NCBI RefSeq assembly: GCF_014636865.1
Contig: NZ_BMER01000005.1
Location: 370,584 to 434,583 of the forward strand
Length of the DNA stretch: 64,000 nucleotides
Source: Parapedobacter pyrenivorans
GTDB taxonomy: Bacteria > Bacteroidota > Bacteroidia > Sphingobacteriales > Sphingobacteriaceae
Direction: 5' to 3'
Positions 34,856 to 44,341 of this stretch are shown here, piece after piece. Each line of letters starts with the position of its first letter. The stretch's first letter is position 1. The notes under the pieces were generated by a model. That model saw only the letters and a list, made by a program, of their open reading frames with translations. It made no database searches and was not told the origin of the DNA. The translations under genes were made by a program, and so were the position numbers.

Positions 34856-34911
34856 TTCATAAACAAATAAGCCCACCCTTTGTTTGAAAGGCGGGCTTAT
34901 TTGTTTATGAA
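34856..34911. terminator. Long hairpin terminator after pdhB
   Basis: A 19-bp perfect stem (34856-34874 with 34893-34911) is extended by an imperfect CCTTT/AAAGG pairing inside. It lies 19 bases after the pdhB stop, and the A-rich left flank gives U-rich RNA on the minus strand. It separates pdhB from the DoxX gene. Confidence 0.85.
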
Positions 34912-34930
34912 AATTAACTATTTTGCCTGA

Positions 34931-35917
34931 CTATTTCTTGACGTACATCACTTCCTTTACCGCTTTAACCACCCGTTCGACATTGGGTAACGCCACATTC
35001 AGGAGGGTAGGCGCATAGGGTAGGGGTACATCGGCGGCTGTGATGCGAACAACCGGTGCGTCTAGGTAATCAAAAGCGTCGCGTTGTACCTTATACGCAA
35101 TCTCGGAAGAAATGGATGCCAATGGCCACGCTTCTTCCACGATTACTAACCGGTTTGTCTTTTTGACCGATTCGACAATCGCGTTGTAGTCGATCGGGCG
35201 TACCGTGCGTAGATTAATCAGTTCTACATCAATTCCTTCCTTAGTCAGTTCTTCCACAGCAGGCTGCACAACGCGGGGCAGCATTTTGCCGAATGTCACC
35301 ACGGTAACATCGTTGCCCGTTTTCACGGTATGGGCCTTGCCCAGTTCGAGGTAATATTCTTCTTCGGGCACTTCGCCCTTATCGCCGTACATGACTTCAG
35401 ACTCCATGAAAATCACCGGGTCCGGATCGATGATGGACTGCTTCAACAGGCCCTTCGCGTCATAAGGGTTGGCAGGAACCACCACCTTTAGCCCCGGTGT
35501 ATTGGCATACCAATTCTCGAAGTTCTGGGAGTGCTGGGCGCCGAGCTGTCCCGCATTACCCGTAGGACCACGGAATACGATGGGGATGGGGAACTGACCG
35601 CCACTCATCGAATACATTTTGGCCGCGGAGTTAATAACCTGGTCGATGGCCACCAATGAAAAATTGAATGTCATGAACTCGATGATGGGTTTCAGCCCAT
35701 TCATTGCAGCACCGATGCCAATACCGGCAAAACCAAGTTCGGCGATTGGGGTGTCAATGACCCGCTTTGGACCAAACTCATCCAGCATGCCCTGACTTAC
35801 CTTGTATGCACCATTATACTCAGCAACTTCTTCACCCATCAAAAAGATCTTTTCGTCTTTGCGCATTTCCTCGCTAAGGGCTTCACGAAGCGCCTCTCTG
35901 AATTGTATTTCTCTCAT
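34931..35917 (-). CDS. pdhB: Pyruvate dehydrogenase E1 component, beta subunit
   Basis: The 328-residue beta subunit of the thiamine-diphosphate-dependent E1 of the pyruvate dehydrogenase complex. Typical segments are MREIQFREALREALSEEM, FLMGEEVAEYNGAYKVSQGM, RVIDTPIAELGFAGIGIGAA, GAQHSQNFENWYA and VVEEAWPLASISSEI. The alpha subunit is not adjacent: mqnB precedes it on this strand and a terminator follows, so it is a single-gene unit. A TAGGTTTG element (35950-35957, minus strand) lies 32 bases upstream of the ATG. It depends on thiamine diphosphate, as do targets of the TPP riboswitch nearby. Confidence 0.94.
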   Translation of the reverse strand: MREIQFREALREALSEEMRKDEKIFLMGEEVAEYNGAYKVSQGMLDEFGPKRVIDTPIAELGFAGIGIGAAMNGLKPIIEFMTFNFSLVAIDQVINSAAKMYSMSGGQFPIPIVFRGPTGNAGQLGAQHSQNFENWYANTPGLKVVVPANPYDAKGLLKQSIIDPDPVIFMESEVMYGDKGEVPEEEYYLELGKAHTVKTGNDVTVVTFGKMLPRVVQPAVEELTKEGIDVELINLRTVRPIDYNAIVESVKKTNRLVIVEEAWPLASISSEIAYKVQRDAFDYLDAPVVRITAADVPLPYAPTLLNVALPNVERVVKAVKEVMYVKK

Positions 35918-36025
35918 CAGTTGTAAATCGTATCAAAAAATATTGCTCGCAAACCTACTATAAATAATTGATATTCTTGAGCTCGTGTCTGTCAAATTTT
36001 TGTGTTTTAACCATGTAAGGGCTAT

Positions 36026-36634
36026 TCATTCAGGTGTAAAAGCCGCAAGCCAACGGTTCAGATTATCGATAGCCAATGGAAGTTGCCAATTTGCCTTGTT
36101 GCGTCGCTCCACATAATTCGAAATCGCACGCACTTGTATAACAGGTATCCCGAAATGATGGCCGGCATAGAAAACGGCCGCGCCTTCCATACTTTCCGTG
36201 TCGGGGTTCAGCCGTTTGACGACCTCATTAATGGTATCTTCATTGCCATGCACCGTGTTGACGGTAATCCCGCTACACTTGCGTAGACTATGAAGCATCG
36301 TATGCCGTTGATCACTGATGAAGGTACATTGGGCCAATCCCAATAGTTCGCTATTAACAAACTGATCTCCGTCTTCGACCCCCAGCTCCGAAAACGTGTC
36401 TTGAACCACACACACCACTTCACCCAGCGCGATTGATTTATCGAAGCTGCCGGCAATACCCACATTGAGCAGCAGGTCATAGCGAGCGGACGCCAGCCGT
36501 TGTCCTATCGCGAGGGCGGTCGCCACCATCCCTACGCCGGTAACCAGCGTGTCAATTCCTTGTCGCTGCTGCGGGGATAATCCAAGGAACGGTAGGATTT
36601 CTGCCTCGGTGGCTGCTACGACCAATATATCCAT
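36026..36634 (-). CDS. mqnB: Futalosine hydrolase
   Basis: A 202-residue nucleoside phosphorylase-fold enzyme that cleaves futalosine to dehypoxanthine futalosine in the alternative menaquinone pathway. Recognised from MDILVVAATEAEI, VTGVGMVATALAIG, LLNVGIAGSFD and ESMEGAAVFYA, with VRAISNYVERRNKANW near the end. Its presence shows that the organism makes menaquinone through futalosine. Other mqn genes are not in the window, except possibly the amidohydrolase at 21.4-22.6 kb. It is divergent from lpxK with only 47 bases between start codons; TACATTCG (36648-36655, minus) is a likely -7 element. Confidence 0.9.
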   Translation of the reverse strand: MDILVVAATEAEILPFLGLSPQQRQGIDTLVTGVGMVATALAIGQRLASARYDLLLNVGIAGSFDKSIALGEVVCVVQDTFSELGVEDGDQFVNSELLGLAQCTFISDQRHTMLHSLRKCSGITVNTVHGNEDTINEVVKRLNPDTESMEGAAVFYAGHHFGIPVIQVRAISNYVERRNKANWQLPLAIDNLNRWLAAFTPE

Positions 36635-36667
36635 TTGCTTTTGGTGACGAATGTACGCAAAATGAAT

Positions 36668-36675
36668 TACTTTTG
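36668..36675 (+). promoter_or_regulatory. -7 promoter element of lpxK
   Basis: TACTTTTG is an exact TAnnTTTG match, 6 bases before the ATG at 36682. The mqnB promoter lies on the other strand of the same 47-base gap. Confidence 0.55.
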
Positions 36676-36681
36676 CTGGGC

Positions 36682-37743
36682 ATGGCTTACTTGAGGTTGC
36701 TGTTATTGCCGTTTTCGCTGGTATACGGTTTAGTTATATGGGTTCGTAATCGACTTTACGATTGGGGTTGGTTGCGGTCTACGGCATTTAACAAAGCGGT
36801 AATCGTCGTTGGCAACCTAGCGGTGGGCGGTACCGGAAAAAGCCCGATGACCGAATACCTTGTCCGGCTGCTTTCCGGGCATTATCAAGTGGCTACCTTG
36901 AGTCGTGGTTATGGGAGGAAGACACGGGGATTTTTGGTGGTAGGAAGCGATGATACAGCGGCCAAATGTGGTGACGAGCCGCTTCAGTTCAAACGCAAGT
37001 TTCCACAGATCACTGTGACGGTGGATGAAAACAGGGTTGAAGGCGTGGAGCGGCTGATTCAAGGTGGCCATGAGGCGATCGTGCTGGACGATGCCTACCA
37101 ACATCGGGCGCTGCGTCCGGGATTTTCCATCCTGTTGTTTGACTTCAGTGCGATGAGTCGCCCAAAATGGCTGCTTCCGGCAGGCGATTACCGCGACGGC
37201 TTCGGTGAGCGTCGACGCGCCGACGTGATGGTGGTCACCAAAACGCCACATACGGCAACAGAAGCAGAAAAAGACGGTATCCGTCGAGCACTTTCCGTGG
37301 TGCATGGTGTGCCCATCTTTTTTTCGAGTATTGGTTATGGCTCGCTTGCACCCCTGCTGCAGCATGGCGGCACAGGTACGGCTTTGCTCGATAAGAGGTA
37401 CTCCGTTTTGCTTTTGACGGGTATCGCCAATCCTAAACCGTTATATGATTATCTCCGTGCGCAAGTAGGTGAAGTCGTGCCACTTCGTTATGCCGACCAC
37501 CATGCATATACCGTCGCTGATATTCGAAAAGTCATTAGCCGATTCAGCGAAATGAATAGTACCCATAAACTTATCGTCACTACCGAAAAAGACGCCCAGC
37601 GTTTATTGGCTCCAGCGCTTACGGAACTGTTGGTAGACCTACCGGTTTATATGTTGCCGATTCAAGCCGAATTTGATAGCCACGATGACGCTGCTTTGCG
37701 TGAGCTGATATTAAATTATTGTACCGGAGTTTTGGGGCATTAG
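36682..37743 (+). CDS. lpxK: Tetraacyldisaccharide 4'-kinase
   Basis: Inner-membrane-associated kinase that adds the 4'-phosphate in lipid A synthesis. The Walker-type loop GNLAVGGTGKS is at residues 44-54, after an N-terminal hydrophobic helix; ATLSRGYGRKTRGF, GDEPLQFKRKFP, LDDAYQHRAL and the C-terminal TTEKDAQRL are also diagnostic. ATG 36682 is preferred to the TTG at 36673, which lies within the promoter element. Length 353 is normal. The deoxyribonucleotidase gene follows after 56 bases with its own promoter. Confidence 0.95.
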   Translation: MAYLRLLLLPFSLVYGLVIWVRNRLYDWGWLRSTAFNKAVIVVGNLAVGGTGKSPMTEYLVRLLSGHYQVATLSRGYGRKTRGFLVVGSDDTAAKCGDEPLQFKRKFPQITVTVDENRVEGVERLIQGGHEAIVLDDAYQHRALRPGFSILLFDFSAMSRPKWLLPAGDYRDGFGERRRADVMVVTKTPHTATEAEKDGIRRALSVVHGVPIFFSSIGYGSLAPLLQHGGTGTALLDKRYSVLLLTGIANPKPLYDYLRAQVGEVVPLRYADHHAYTVADIRKVISRFSEMNSTHKLIVTTEKDAQRLLAPALTELLVDLPVYMLPIQAEFDSHDDAALRELILNYCTGVLGH

Positions 37744-37786
37744 TGTAAATGGTCATCCAGAGCATCAGGGTATGACGGATAAAAGT

Positions 37787-37794
37787 TATCTTTG
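37787..37794 (+). promoter_or_regulatory. -7 promoter element of the nucleotidase gene
   Basis: TATCTTTG is an exact TAnnTTTG match, only 5 bases before the ATG at 37800, implying a leaderless message. Confidence 0.55.
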
Positions 37795-37799
37795 CCAAT

Positions 37800-38336
37800 A
37801 TGATTAACAATGAAAAGCCGCGTCTGGCAATCGATATGGACGAGGTGCTGACAGATACCCTCCGCAAGTTTCTGACACTTTATAACCGCGACTATGGTAT
37901 CGCTATGGATATTCATCAAGCCCCGGGCAAAGAGCTGCATGAGAACTTGCCAGAGGGAGTGAACGGACAATGGAAAATCTATGCAAACGAGAAGGGGTTC
38001 TTCAGGGATATCCCGCCGATGCCGGATGCCATCGAAACCGTAAAGGCGCTAAGCGCGCACTATAATGTCTATATTGTCTCCGCAGCCATGGAATTCAGGA
38101 ACTCACTGGAGGATAAGTTCGATTGGTTGGGCGAGCATTTCCCTTTTATTCCTTGGACGAACATCCTGTTTACTGGCGATAAAATCATATCGGCGGACAT
38201 CCTTATTGACGATCGGGTGAGAAACCTGGTACACTTCAATGGCCGGAAGCTGCTATTCACTTCACCCCATAATTTACTTGTCAATGAATACGAACGGGTA
38301 AACAACTGGAAGGAAGTAGCCGGATTGTTACTTTAA
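37800..38336 (+). CDS. 5'(3')-deoxyribonucleotidase-like HAD phosphatase
   Basis: A 178-residue HAD-fold enzyme of the NT5C type: motif I is IDMDEVLTD (nucleophile Asp12, acid/base Asp14), motif II is IVSAA, and motif IV is ILIDDRVRNL. The compact size and the LPEGVNGQWKIY/GFFRDIPPMPDAIE segments match the 5' nucleotidase, deoxy cytosolic type C group, which dephosphorylates dNMPs. Nearby genes give no further clue. No terminator separates it from the next gene. Confidence 0.85.
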   Translation: MINNEKPRLAIDMDEVLTDTLRKFLTLYNRDYGIAMDIHQAPGKELHENLPEGVNGQWKIYANEKGFFRDIPPMPDAIETVKALSAHYNVYIVSAAMEFRNSLEDKFDWLGEHFPFIPWTNILFTGDKIISADILIDDRVRNLVHFNGRKLLFTSPHNLLVNEYERVNNWKEVAGLLL

Positions 38337-38399
38337 AAGACGTTAAACCCAAGCTGCTTTCTTTGGTCTTATTTGCGTATTGACTTAATTTTTAAGACC

Positions 38400-38801
38400 A
38401 TGAAAAAAAACGTTTTAATGATGGCGGCGCTATTGCTAACAGTAGGGTTGTCTTTTGCACAGCAGCGGGGCCGGGGTTTCAGTAACCCGGAAGAAAATGC
38501 CAAACGGACGAGTGAACGATTGGAGAAGGAACTGGGGCTTTCCACAGCGCAAAAGGATTCGGTTTATGCCTATTCACTTGAGCAAAGCAAGGCGATGCGG
38601 CAGGTGTTTCAAGACAACGAGCATGGAGACCGGCAGCAGGTAATGGGCGAAATGCGCAAGCTCCGCGAGCAGACCGATCAAAAAATCCGATCGGTGCTGG
38701 ATGATGGCCAAAAAGAGGCTTACGAAAAGTTGGTTGAAGAGCGGGCAAACCGCATGCGCCAAGGAGGTGGCCGCCGTGGCGGCGGTAGTGGCGGACAATA
38801 A
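38400..38801 (+). CDS. Exported helical protein, Spy/CpxP-like in layout
   Basis: A 133-residue secreted protein starting at ATG 38400, which opens a signal peptide (MKKNVLMMAALLLTVGLSFAQ); an ATG at 38373 would add nine polar residues. The mature part is helical and charged (LEKELGLSTAQKDSVYAYSLEQSKAM, then IRSVLDDGQKEAYEKLVEER) and resembles LTxxQ/Spy-type periplasmic chaperones. The C-terminal tail is Gly/Arg-rich (RMRQGGGRRGGGSGG). Family membership is a resemblance only. A strong bidirectional terminator follows. Confidence 0.65.
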   Translation: MKKNVLMMAALLLTVGLSFAQQRGRGFSNPEENAKRTSERLEKELGLSTAQKDSVYAYSLEQSKAMRQVFQDNEHGDRQQVMGEMRKLREQTDQKIRSVLDDGQKEAYEKLVEERANRMRQGGGRRGGGSGGQ

Positions 38802-38814
38802 TGGGTTATCTCAG

Positions 38815-38862
38815 AACTAAAAAAGGCGGGACCATTTGTATAATGGTCCGCCTTTTTTAGTT
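38815..38862. terminator. Bidirectional intrinsic terminator
   Basis: AACTAAAAAAGGCGG plus ACCATT pairs with AATGGTCCGCCTTTTTTAGTT, with a single bulged G on the left arm and a 5-base loop. A-run and T-run flank the GC core, so it works for both the exported helical protein (+) and dnaA (-). Confidence 0.88.
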
Positions 38863-38878
38863 CATATTGCTCTTGGCC

Positions 38879-40306
38879 TTAGCTTGCCTTTAGTTTTTTC
38901 TGTATATCTTGTACGTAGGCCTTAAATTTCTTGTCTGTTTCGATGAGATCCTCCACGGTTTGGCAGGCGTAAATAACCGTTGAGTGGTCTCTGCCACCAA
39001 AAAAAGCCCCAATGGATTTTAATGACGTTTTGGTGTGGTTCTTGGCCAGGTACATCGAAATCTGCCGGGCCTGCACGATTTCACGTTTTCTTAATTTCGA
39101 TTTGACCATCTCCACCGGGACTTCGAAATAATCGCACACCAATTTCTGGATGTAATCCATGGAAATCTCCTTGTGTGTATTCTTGATGAAGTTCTTCAGC
39201 ATGGACTTGGCCAGGTTGAGGTCGATTTCCTTTTTGTTGAGCGTAGCTTGTGCCAGCAAGGAAACCATTGCCCCTTCCAATTCGCGCACACTGTTATCTA
39301 TTTGGTTGGCAACGTATTCGATGACATTATCCGGCAACTCGATGCCATCAGAATACATTTTCTTTTTGAGGATGGCCATGCGCGTCTCCAGATCAGGCAC
39401 TTGCATATCTGCCGAAAGGCCCCATTTAAACCGGCTTAACAAACGTTCTTCCAATCCGGCCAAATCCTTGGGCGGTTTGTCTGAGGTGAGGATGATTTGC
39501 TTGCTGGATTGGTGCAGGTGATTGAAAATATGGAAAAAGATATCTTGTGTCCGTTCCTTCCCCGCAAAATTATGCACATCATCCATGATGATGACATCCA
39601 TCGCCTGATAGAAATTGACAAAGTCGTTGATGGTGTTGTTTTTCAGGGAGTCCACAAATTGTTGGCAGAATTTCTCGCACGATACATAGATAACCAGTTT
39701 GTCTGGCAGGTTACGTTTGATTTCATTGCCTATCGCTTGCGCGAGGTGTGTTTTGCCAAGCCCAACACCGCCATAGATCATCAATGGATTGAACGAAGTG
39801 CCCCCGGGTTTGCTGGCAACCGCAAAGCCAGCCGAGCGTGCCAAACGATTACACTCCCCTTCGATGAAGTTATCAAATGTGTAATGCTGATTGAGCTGGG
39901 GGTCTACCTGCAATTTTTTAAGGCCGGGAATGACAAATGGGTTTTTGATGTCTTTATTCAACGCGACGGGAATGGGGATTGATTGTCTTTTTGCCTCCGC
40001 ACCATTGCCGCTTGAAGGAATATTGGTCGTATATGGGTTACTCGTGGAAGATTTTTCGACGACGATATTGTATTCCAATCTACCGTTTTCTCCCAAGTGC
40101 TTTTTTATCGTTTTGCGCAGCAAGCCGACATAGTGTTCTTCCAGCCACTCGTAAAAAAACAAACTGGGTACCTGAATGGTCAAAACGTTACCTTCCAATC
40201 GTACGGCTTTAACGGGCTCGAACCAGGTCTTATAACTTTGTGCGGGAATATTATCTTTAATGATTTGCAGACAACTATTCCAGACACTCGTGCTCGTTTT
40301 TTCCAT
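38879..40306 (-). CDS. dnaA: Chromosomal replication initiator DnaA
   Basis: A 475-residue replication initiator. Domain I is at residues 1-80; the AAA+ domain III has Walker A GGVGLGKT (179-186) and Walker B IIMDDVHN; domain IV carries the DnaA signature REIVQARQISMYLAKNHTKTSLKSIGAFFGGRDHSTV. It binds DnaA boxes and opens oriC in the ATP form. Its neighbours (TM220 protein, exported helical protein) are not the usual dnaN/recF set, as is common in Bacteroidota. The AT-rich 210 bases upstream (40307-40516) contain no cluster of DnaA boxes that I can see, so the origin is probably elsewhere. Confidence 0.97.
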   Translation of the reverse strand: MEKTSTSVWNSCLQIIKDNIPAQSYKTWFEPVKAVRLEGNVLTIQVPSLFFYEWLEEHYVGLLRKTIKKHLGENGRLEYNIVVEKSSTSNPYTTNIPSSGNGAEAKRQSIPIPVALNKDIKNPFVIPGLKKLQVDPQLNQHYTFDNFIEGECNRLARSAGFAVASKPGGTSFNPLMIYGGVGLGKTHLAQAIGNEIKRNLPDKLVIYVSCEKFCQQFVDSLKNNTINDFVNFYQAMDVIIMDDVHNFAGKERTQDIFFHIFNHLHQSSKQIILTSDKPPKDLAGLEERLLSRFKWGLSADMQVPDLETRMAILKKKMYSDGIELPDNVIEYVANQIDNSVRELEGAMVSLLAQATLNKKEIDLNLAKSMLKNFIKNTHKEISMDYIQKLVCDYFEVPVEMVKSKLRKREIVQARQISMYLAKNHTKTSLKSIGAFFGGRDHSTVIYACQTVEDLIETDKKFKAYVQDIQKKLKAS

Positions 40307-40516
40307 TCGTTAATTCTTAATAAGTTGATATCCAATAAATGACCGCGAAAATGTTGGTAACTTCTCCGTGAAACGAAGATGGCAAAAAAATATCAGCTAA
40401 AAAATTAAAAATCAAAATATCGAATACTCAGCTAATGGTCAATAACTTAAGTGAGTTTTCGTTTAAAATAAACCAGGTAGATATTGGGTCTCAAAAATTC
40501 TTAACATTGCGGCTCC

Positions 40517-40903
40517 TCACCGATTGATACCCCGCTTACGCCGCACCGCTACAAACCAGTCGACGGCCAATGCCGTAATCAATATCAACAGGCCTAACAC
40601 CTCGCGGGTTTCCTCAATCCAGGGTTTGTCGGCTTTCATGGATTTTACCAGGTCTTTCGCTTCATGGTGAAGCGCCCAATCGAGCACGTTATGTTTGAAG
40701 ACAAGGTAGTACACCACGAAGCCGAGGTAAACCACAATGCCCGATACATAGGCCCAAATGAGGTATCGACCGCGTGCGGCCATCAAACACGCCCAAGCGC
40801 CGTAGCCATACAATACGATCCAGAGAAGGGGGTCTACATCATTATATTGCAATGCGGCACTAATTACAAATAGGATAAAGAATACGATGTTAAATACTTT
40901 CAT
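40517..40903 (-). CDS. Transmembrane family 220 protein
   Basis: A 128-residue membrane protein with three to four helices starting at ATG 40903 (the frame opens earlier, without family resemblance). The opening KVFNIVFFILFVISAALQYNDVDPLLWIVLYGYGAWACL is the hallmark of the TMEM220-like family. The C-terminal helix (EVLGLLILITALAVDWFVAVRRKR) ends in a positively charged tail. Function unknown. Confidence 0.85.
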   Translation of the reverse strand: MKVFNIVFFILFVISAALQYNDVDPLLWIVLYGYGAWACLMAARGRYLIWAYVSGIVVYLGFVVYYLVFKHNVLDWALHHEAKDLVKSMKADKPWIEETREVLGLLILITALAVDWFVAVRRKRGINR

Positions 40904-41084
40904 GGATGGTGGTATATAATAGGAGTCAAACTTAGATAAATTTGCTTTTATATGCAATATAACCACGTTGAATATAAAAGCGGATTTATCGATCTCTTCT
41001 CTGCCACTGAGAGGTAACTTTTATAGAGGAAATATATCATTTTTTTAAAACCATTCTTTGCCGCTGTTGTTTTTACTACTAAAG

Positions 41085-41168
41085 ATGTGCCGGGAGTGCT
41101 TGAGTCTATCAGGCTGAGATTACATCCCCGAACCTGATCTGGATAATTCCAGCGAAGGAAAAGCACGA
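41085..41168 (+). ncRNA. TPP (thiamine pyrophosphate) riboswitch, no downstream gene
   Basis: A clear THI element. The conserved core CTGAGA (41114-41119) and ACCTGATCTGGATAAT-CCAGCG (41132-41154) are present. P1 pairs GTGC (41087-41090) with GCAC (41163-41166); P2 pairs GGGA with TCCC; P3 pairs CTTGA with TCAGG through one wobble. TPP riboswitches normally sit in the leader of thiamine genes and act on termination or translation. Here the next plus-strand gene is over 3 kb away and the RNA runs into a terminator and then the 3' end of convergent gcvP. Confidence 0.93.
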
Positions 41169-41191
41169 TGTACGACGATGAGTTGTACAGT

Positions 41192-41225
41192 CCCCATTCC
41201 AGCTATGGCCGGAATGGGGTTTTTT
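41192..41225 (+). terminator. Intrinsic terminator after the TPP riboswitch
   Basis: CCCCATTCC (41192-41200) pairs with GGAATGGGG (41211-41219), followed by six T (41220-41225). It ends 24 bases after the riboswitch aptamer and 17 bases before the gcvP stop codon, so the transcript from the riboswitch would be about 140 bases at most. Confidence 0.85.
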
Positions 41226-41242
41226 CTGCAATGGCCTGCCGA

Positions 41243-44122
41243 TTAGGCCTCTATTTCTTCATACGCACTTAGCGGCGGACATGCACAGATGAGTGTGCGG
41301 TCCCCTTGGGAATCATTAACCCGACCCACTGCCGGCCAGAATTTGTGGCTACGGACAAAAGGCAAGGGAAATGCGGCTTGGGACCGTGTGTAAGGTTTTT
41401 CCCATGTATCAGCGCTTACCATGGCTACGGTATGTGGTGCAGTTTTCAACAGATTGTCTGCCCGATCGGATAGCCCCTGTTCAATAGCGGCGATCTCTTC
41501 GCGAATAGCGATCATCGCGTCGCAAAAGCGATCCAATTCCGCTTTTGATTCCGATTCCGTAGGTTCTACCATCAAGGTGCCTGCTACCGGAAACGAAACG
41601 GTAGGCGCATGAAAACCATAATCCATAAGCCGTTTGGCGATGTCGCTTACTTCGATGCCAACAGATTTGAACGTGCGGCAATCCAAAATCAGCTCATGCG
41701 CACAGCGGCCATTCGCGCCAGCATACAATATAGGGTAATGGTTTTCCAGCCGTGTTTTGATGTAGTTGGCGTTCAGAATGGCGTATTTTGTAGCATTGGT
41801 AAGCCCTTCGGCACCCATCATGGCAATGTAGGCATGTGATATCAACAGGATCGACGCCGATCCCCAGGGAGCGGCCGACACAGCGTTGATCCCCTGCGGG
41901 CCGCTTACACTCACGATTTGATGGTTAGGTAGGAAAGGTACCAAATGCTTAGCAACACCAATCGGACCCATGCCTGGTCCTCCTCCGCCATGCGGGATAC
42001 AGAATGTCTTATGGAGGTTGAGGTGACATACATCCGCGCCGATAAGTCCCGGACTGGTAAGGCCTACCTGTGCATTCATATTGGCCCCGTCCATATAAAC
42101 CTGCCCACCATATTGATGGATGGTGCGACATATGTCAACGATGGGCTCTTCAAAGACACCGTGAGTAGACGGGTAGGTGACCATCAGCGCGGAAAGGTTC
42201 GCTGCATGGGTTTCTGCTTTTTCGTGGAGATCTGCCACATCGATATTGCCGCGTTCATCACATTTCACGACCACCACTTTCATGCCCGCCATACTGGCGG
42301 ATGCCGGGTTGGTGCCGTGTGCGGACGCCGGTATAAGCACCACATCCCGATGCGTATCGCCCCGGCTTTCGTGGTAAGCGCGGATAACCATCAGCCCCGC
42401 ATATTCGCCCTGCGCACCCGAATTGGGTTGGAAACTTACTTTGGTAAATCCCGTAATCTCACTCAACCAGCTGTCCAGTTCATTGATGACCTGCATATAA
42501 CCACCCACCTGATCAATTGGCGCGAACGGATGCAGCCCCCCAAATTCGGGCCACGTCACCGGAATCATTTCCGTCGTTGCATTAAGTTTCATCGTACACG
42601 AACCCAGTGGAATCATGGAATGGCACAAAGAAAGGTCTTTGGCTTCCAACGATTTGATATACCGGAGCATTTCATGCTCGGAATGGTGGCTGTTGAATAC
42701 CGGATGGGTTAGATAGGCCGATGTGCGCTGCAGGGCTTGTGGTACACAGGTAGCTATGGTGTCTGCAAGGGCTGCTAAATCCACATCATTGACCGTTTTG
42801 GCTTTAAGTTTCGCAAAGATACGAACTAGGGTCTCGATATCCTGGTAAGTGGTCGTTTCATCTATCGCGATAGCAGCGATCGTACCCTGATAATAAAGGT
42901 TCACATCGTTATTGAGCGCTTCGGCATGTAGTGGGCCAGCCAGTTCACCAAGCTCTACCCGCAGCGTATCGAAGTAGGTATCGTTGAGCTGGGCATAACC
43001 CAGTTGTTGTAATGCACGGTCCAGCAGCACAGTTAGGCCATGTATGCGCTCGCCGATTTGCCGTAAGCCCTTCGGTCCATGATATGCGGCATAAAACCCG
43101 GCCATGATGGCGAGGAGTGCCTGTGCAGTACAGATATTGGAAGAAGCCTTGTCACGGCGGATGTGCTGTTCGCGCGTCTGCAAGGCCATGCGTAGCGCAT
43201 AGTCGCCATTTGAATCAATGGTGACGCCAATAATTCGGCCGGGGATGTTGCGTTTGTAGGCATCCTTAGTGGCAAAATACGCTGCGTGGGGGCCACCGAA
43301 TCCCATGGGGACGCCAAAGCGTTGCGTGCTACCGACCACTACGTCAGCACCCCATTCGCCCGGAGCAGATAGCATAACCAAGCTCAATAAGTCGGCTACC
43401 GCACATACGGAGATATCGCGGGCATGTAGCTGCTCCACTAAGCTTTTATAATCAGCTATCGTACCATCTCCAGCGGGGTATTGCACCAATACGCCAAAAA
43501 TGTCATCCGTGCTCGGGATATCGTGCAGGTCACCGATCAACAACTCGATACCATAAGACTGGGCCCTGGTGTGCAATACGTCCAACGTCTGCGGAAAAAC
43601 GTTATCCGATACGAAATAGGTGTTGGCGGCTTTGTTCTTACGGAGCCCATATTGCATAAACATGGCTTCGGCGGCGGCTGTGGCTTCATCCAGCAGCGAG
43701 GCATTGGCGATTTCCATGCCGGTAAGGTCTATAACCATCGTCTGGAAGTTCAGCAATGCCTGCAATCGCCCTTGGGCGATCTCTGCCTGATAAGGCGTAT
43801 ATTGGGTATACCAGCCCGGATTTTCAAAAACATTGCGCTGGATAACGCCGGGAAGGATGACGTCGTAATACCCTTGTCCGATATACGATTTGAAGACCCG
43901 GTTTTTGTCGGCCACGGCTCGCATCCGTCGCAGATAAGCAGTTTCTCCCAAGGCTTGGGGCAGGCGCAAAGTACCCGCTGTCCTGATTTGTGCAGGCACT
44001 GTTTCATCGATCAACTGATCTAGGTTTTGGACACCGAGGGCGTCCAGCATTTCAGCAGCTTCATCCGCGCTTGGGCCGATGTGTCGCTCCTCGAATTTTT
44101 CTTGGAAATGTATTGTATTCAT
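41243..44122 (-). CDS. gcvP: Glycine dehydrogenase (decarboxylating), P protein
   Basis: The 959-residue PLP enzyme of the glycine cleavage system: decarboxylates glycine and passes the aminomethyl group to lipoyl-GcvH. The protein is the fused single-chain form. The N-terminal half opens with [21 protein letters not shown]; the C-terminal half has [52 protein letters not shown] and the PLP-lysine motif [22 protein letters not shown]. Length is normal. A TACCTTTG promoter element (44187-44194, minus strand) gives a leader of about 60 bases. It converges on the orphan TPP riboswitch. Confidence 0.97.
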   Translation of the reverse strand: MNTIHFQEKFEERHIGPSADEAAEMLDALGVQNLDQLIDETVPAQIRTAGTLRLPQALGETAYLRRMRAVADKNRVFKSYIGQGYYDVILPGVIQRNVFENPGWYTQYTPYQAEIAQGRLQALLNFQTMVIDLTGMEIANASLLDEATAAAEAMFMQYGLRKNKAANTYFVSDNVFPQTLDVLHTRAQSYGIELLIGDLHDIPSTDDIFGVLVQYPAGDGTIADYKSLVEQLHARDISVCAVADLLSLVMLSAPGEWGADVVVGSTQRFGVPMGFGGPHAAYFATKDAYKRNIPGRIIGVTIDSNGDYALRMALQTREQHIRRDKASSNICTAQALLAIMAGFYAAYHGPKGLRQIGERIHGLTVLLDRALQQLGYAQLNDTYFDTLRVELGELAGPLHAEALNNDVNLYYQGTIAAIAIDETTTYQDIETLVRIFAKLKAKTVNDVDLAALADTIATCVPQALQRTSAYLTHPVFNSHHSEHEMLRYIKSLEAKDLSLCHSMIPLGSCTMKLNATTEMIPVTWPEFGGLHPFAPIDQVGGYMQVINELDSWLSEITGFTKVSFQPNSGAQGEYAGLMVIRAYHESRGDTHRDVVLIPASAHGTNPASASMAGMKVVVVKCDERGNIDVADLHEKAETHAANLSALMVTYPSTHGVFEEPIVDICRTIHQYGGQVYMDGANMNAQVGLTSPGLIGADVCHLNLHKTFCIPHGGGGPGMGPIGVAKHLVPFLPNHQIVSVSGPQGINAVSAAPWGSASILLISHAYIAMMGAEGLTNATKYAILNANYIKTRLENHYPILYAGANGRCAHELILDCRTFKSVGIEVSDIAKRLMDYGFHAPTVSFPVAGTLMVEPTESESKAELDRFCDAMIAIREEIAAIEQGLSDRADNLLKTAPHTVAMVSADTWEKPYTRSQAAFPLPFVRSHKFWPAVGRVNDSQGDRTLICACPPLSAYEEIEA

Positions 44123-44186
44123 TCGGATATCTTACTACCGTGGTGCAGCCATGCTGCTTTGCAAGCAGCCGGTAAATTTTTCGGTG

Positions 44187-44194
44187 CAAAGGTA
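44187..44194 (-). promoter_or_regulatory. -7 promoter element of gcvP
   Basis: TACCTTTG on the minus strand matches TAnnTTTG exactly, 64 bases before the gcvP ATG. No glycine riboswitch is visible in between. Confidence 0.5.
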
Positions 44195-44341
44195 CGGATT
44201 TTAACGTGCGAAATAAAGTGTGCAATACTTTTTGGAAACCGGTGATAAGTAGGGGTTTTGAAGCAAAATATTGATTATCTTTCTGCCCAATTGCGGCCAC
44301 TACGGTTGCCGATTGTGATAACTGCTATAAACGATAATGAA

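Noticed and set aside
40307-40516. Possible origin of replication upstream of dnaA
   Set aside because: The stretch is AT-rich but shows no cluster of TTATNCACA-type DnaA boxes, and in Bacteroidota dnaA is often distant from oriC.
41945-42712. Long plus-strand ORF (255 codons) opposite gcvP
   Set aside because: It is a shadow of gcvP: no start context, no recognisable motifs, and gcvP is fully conserved on the other strand.
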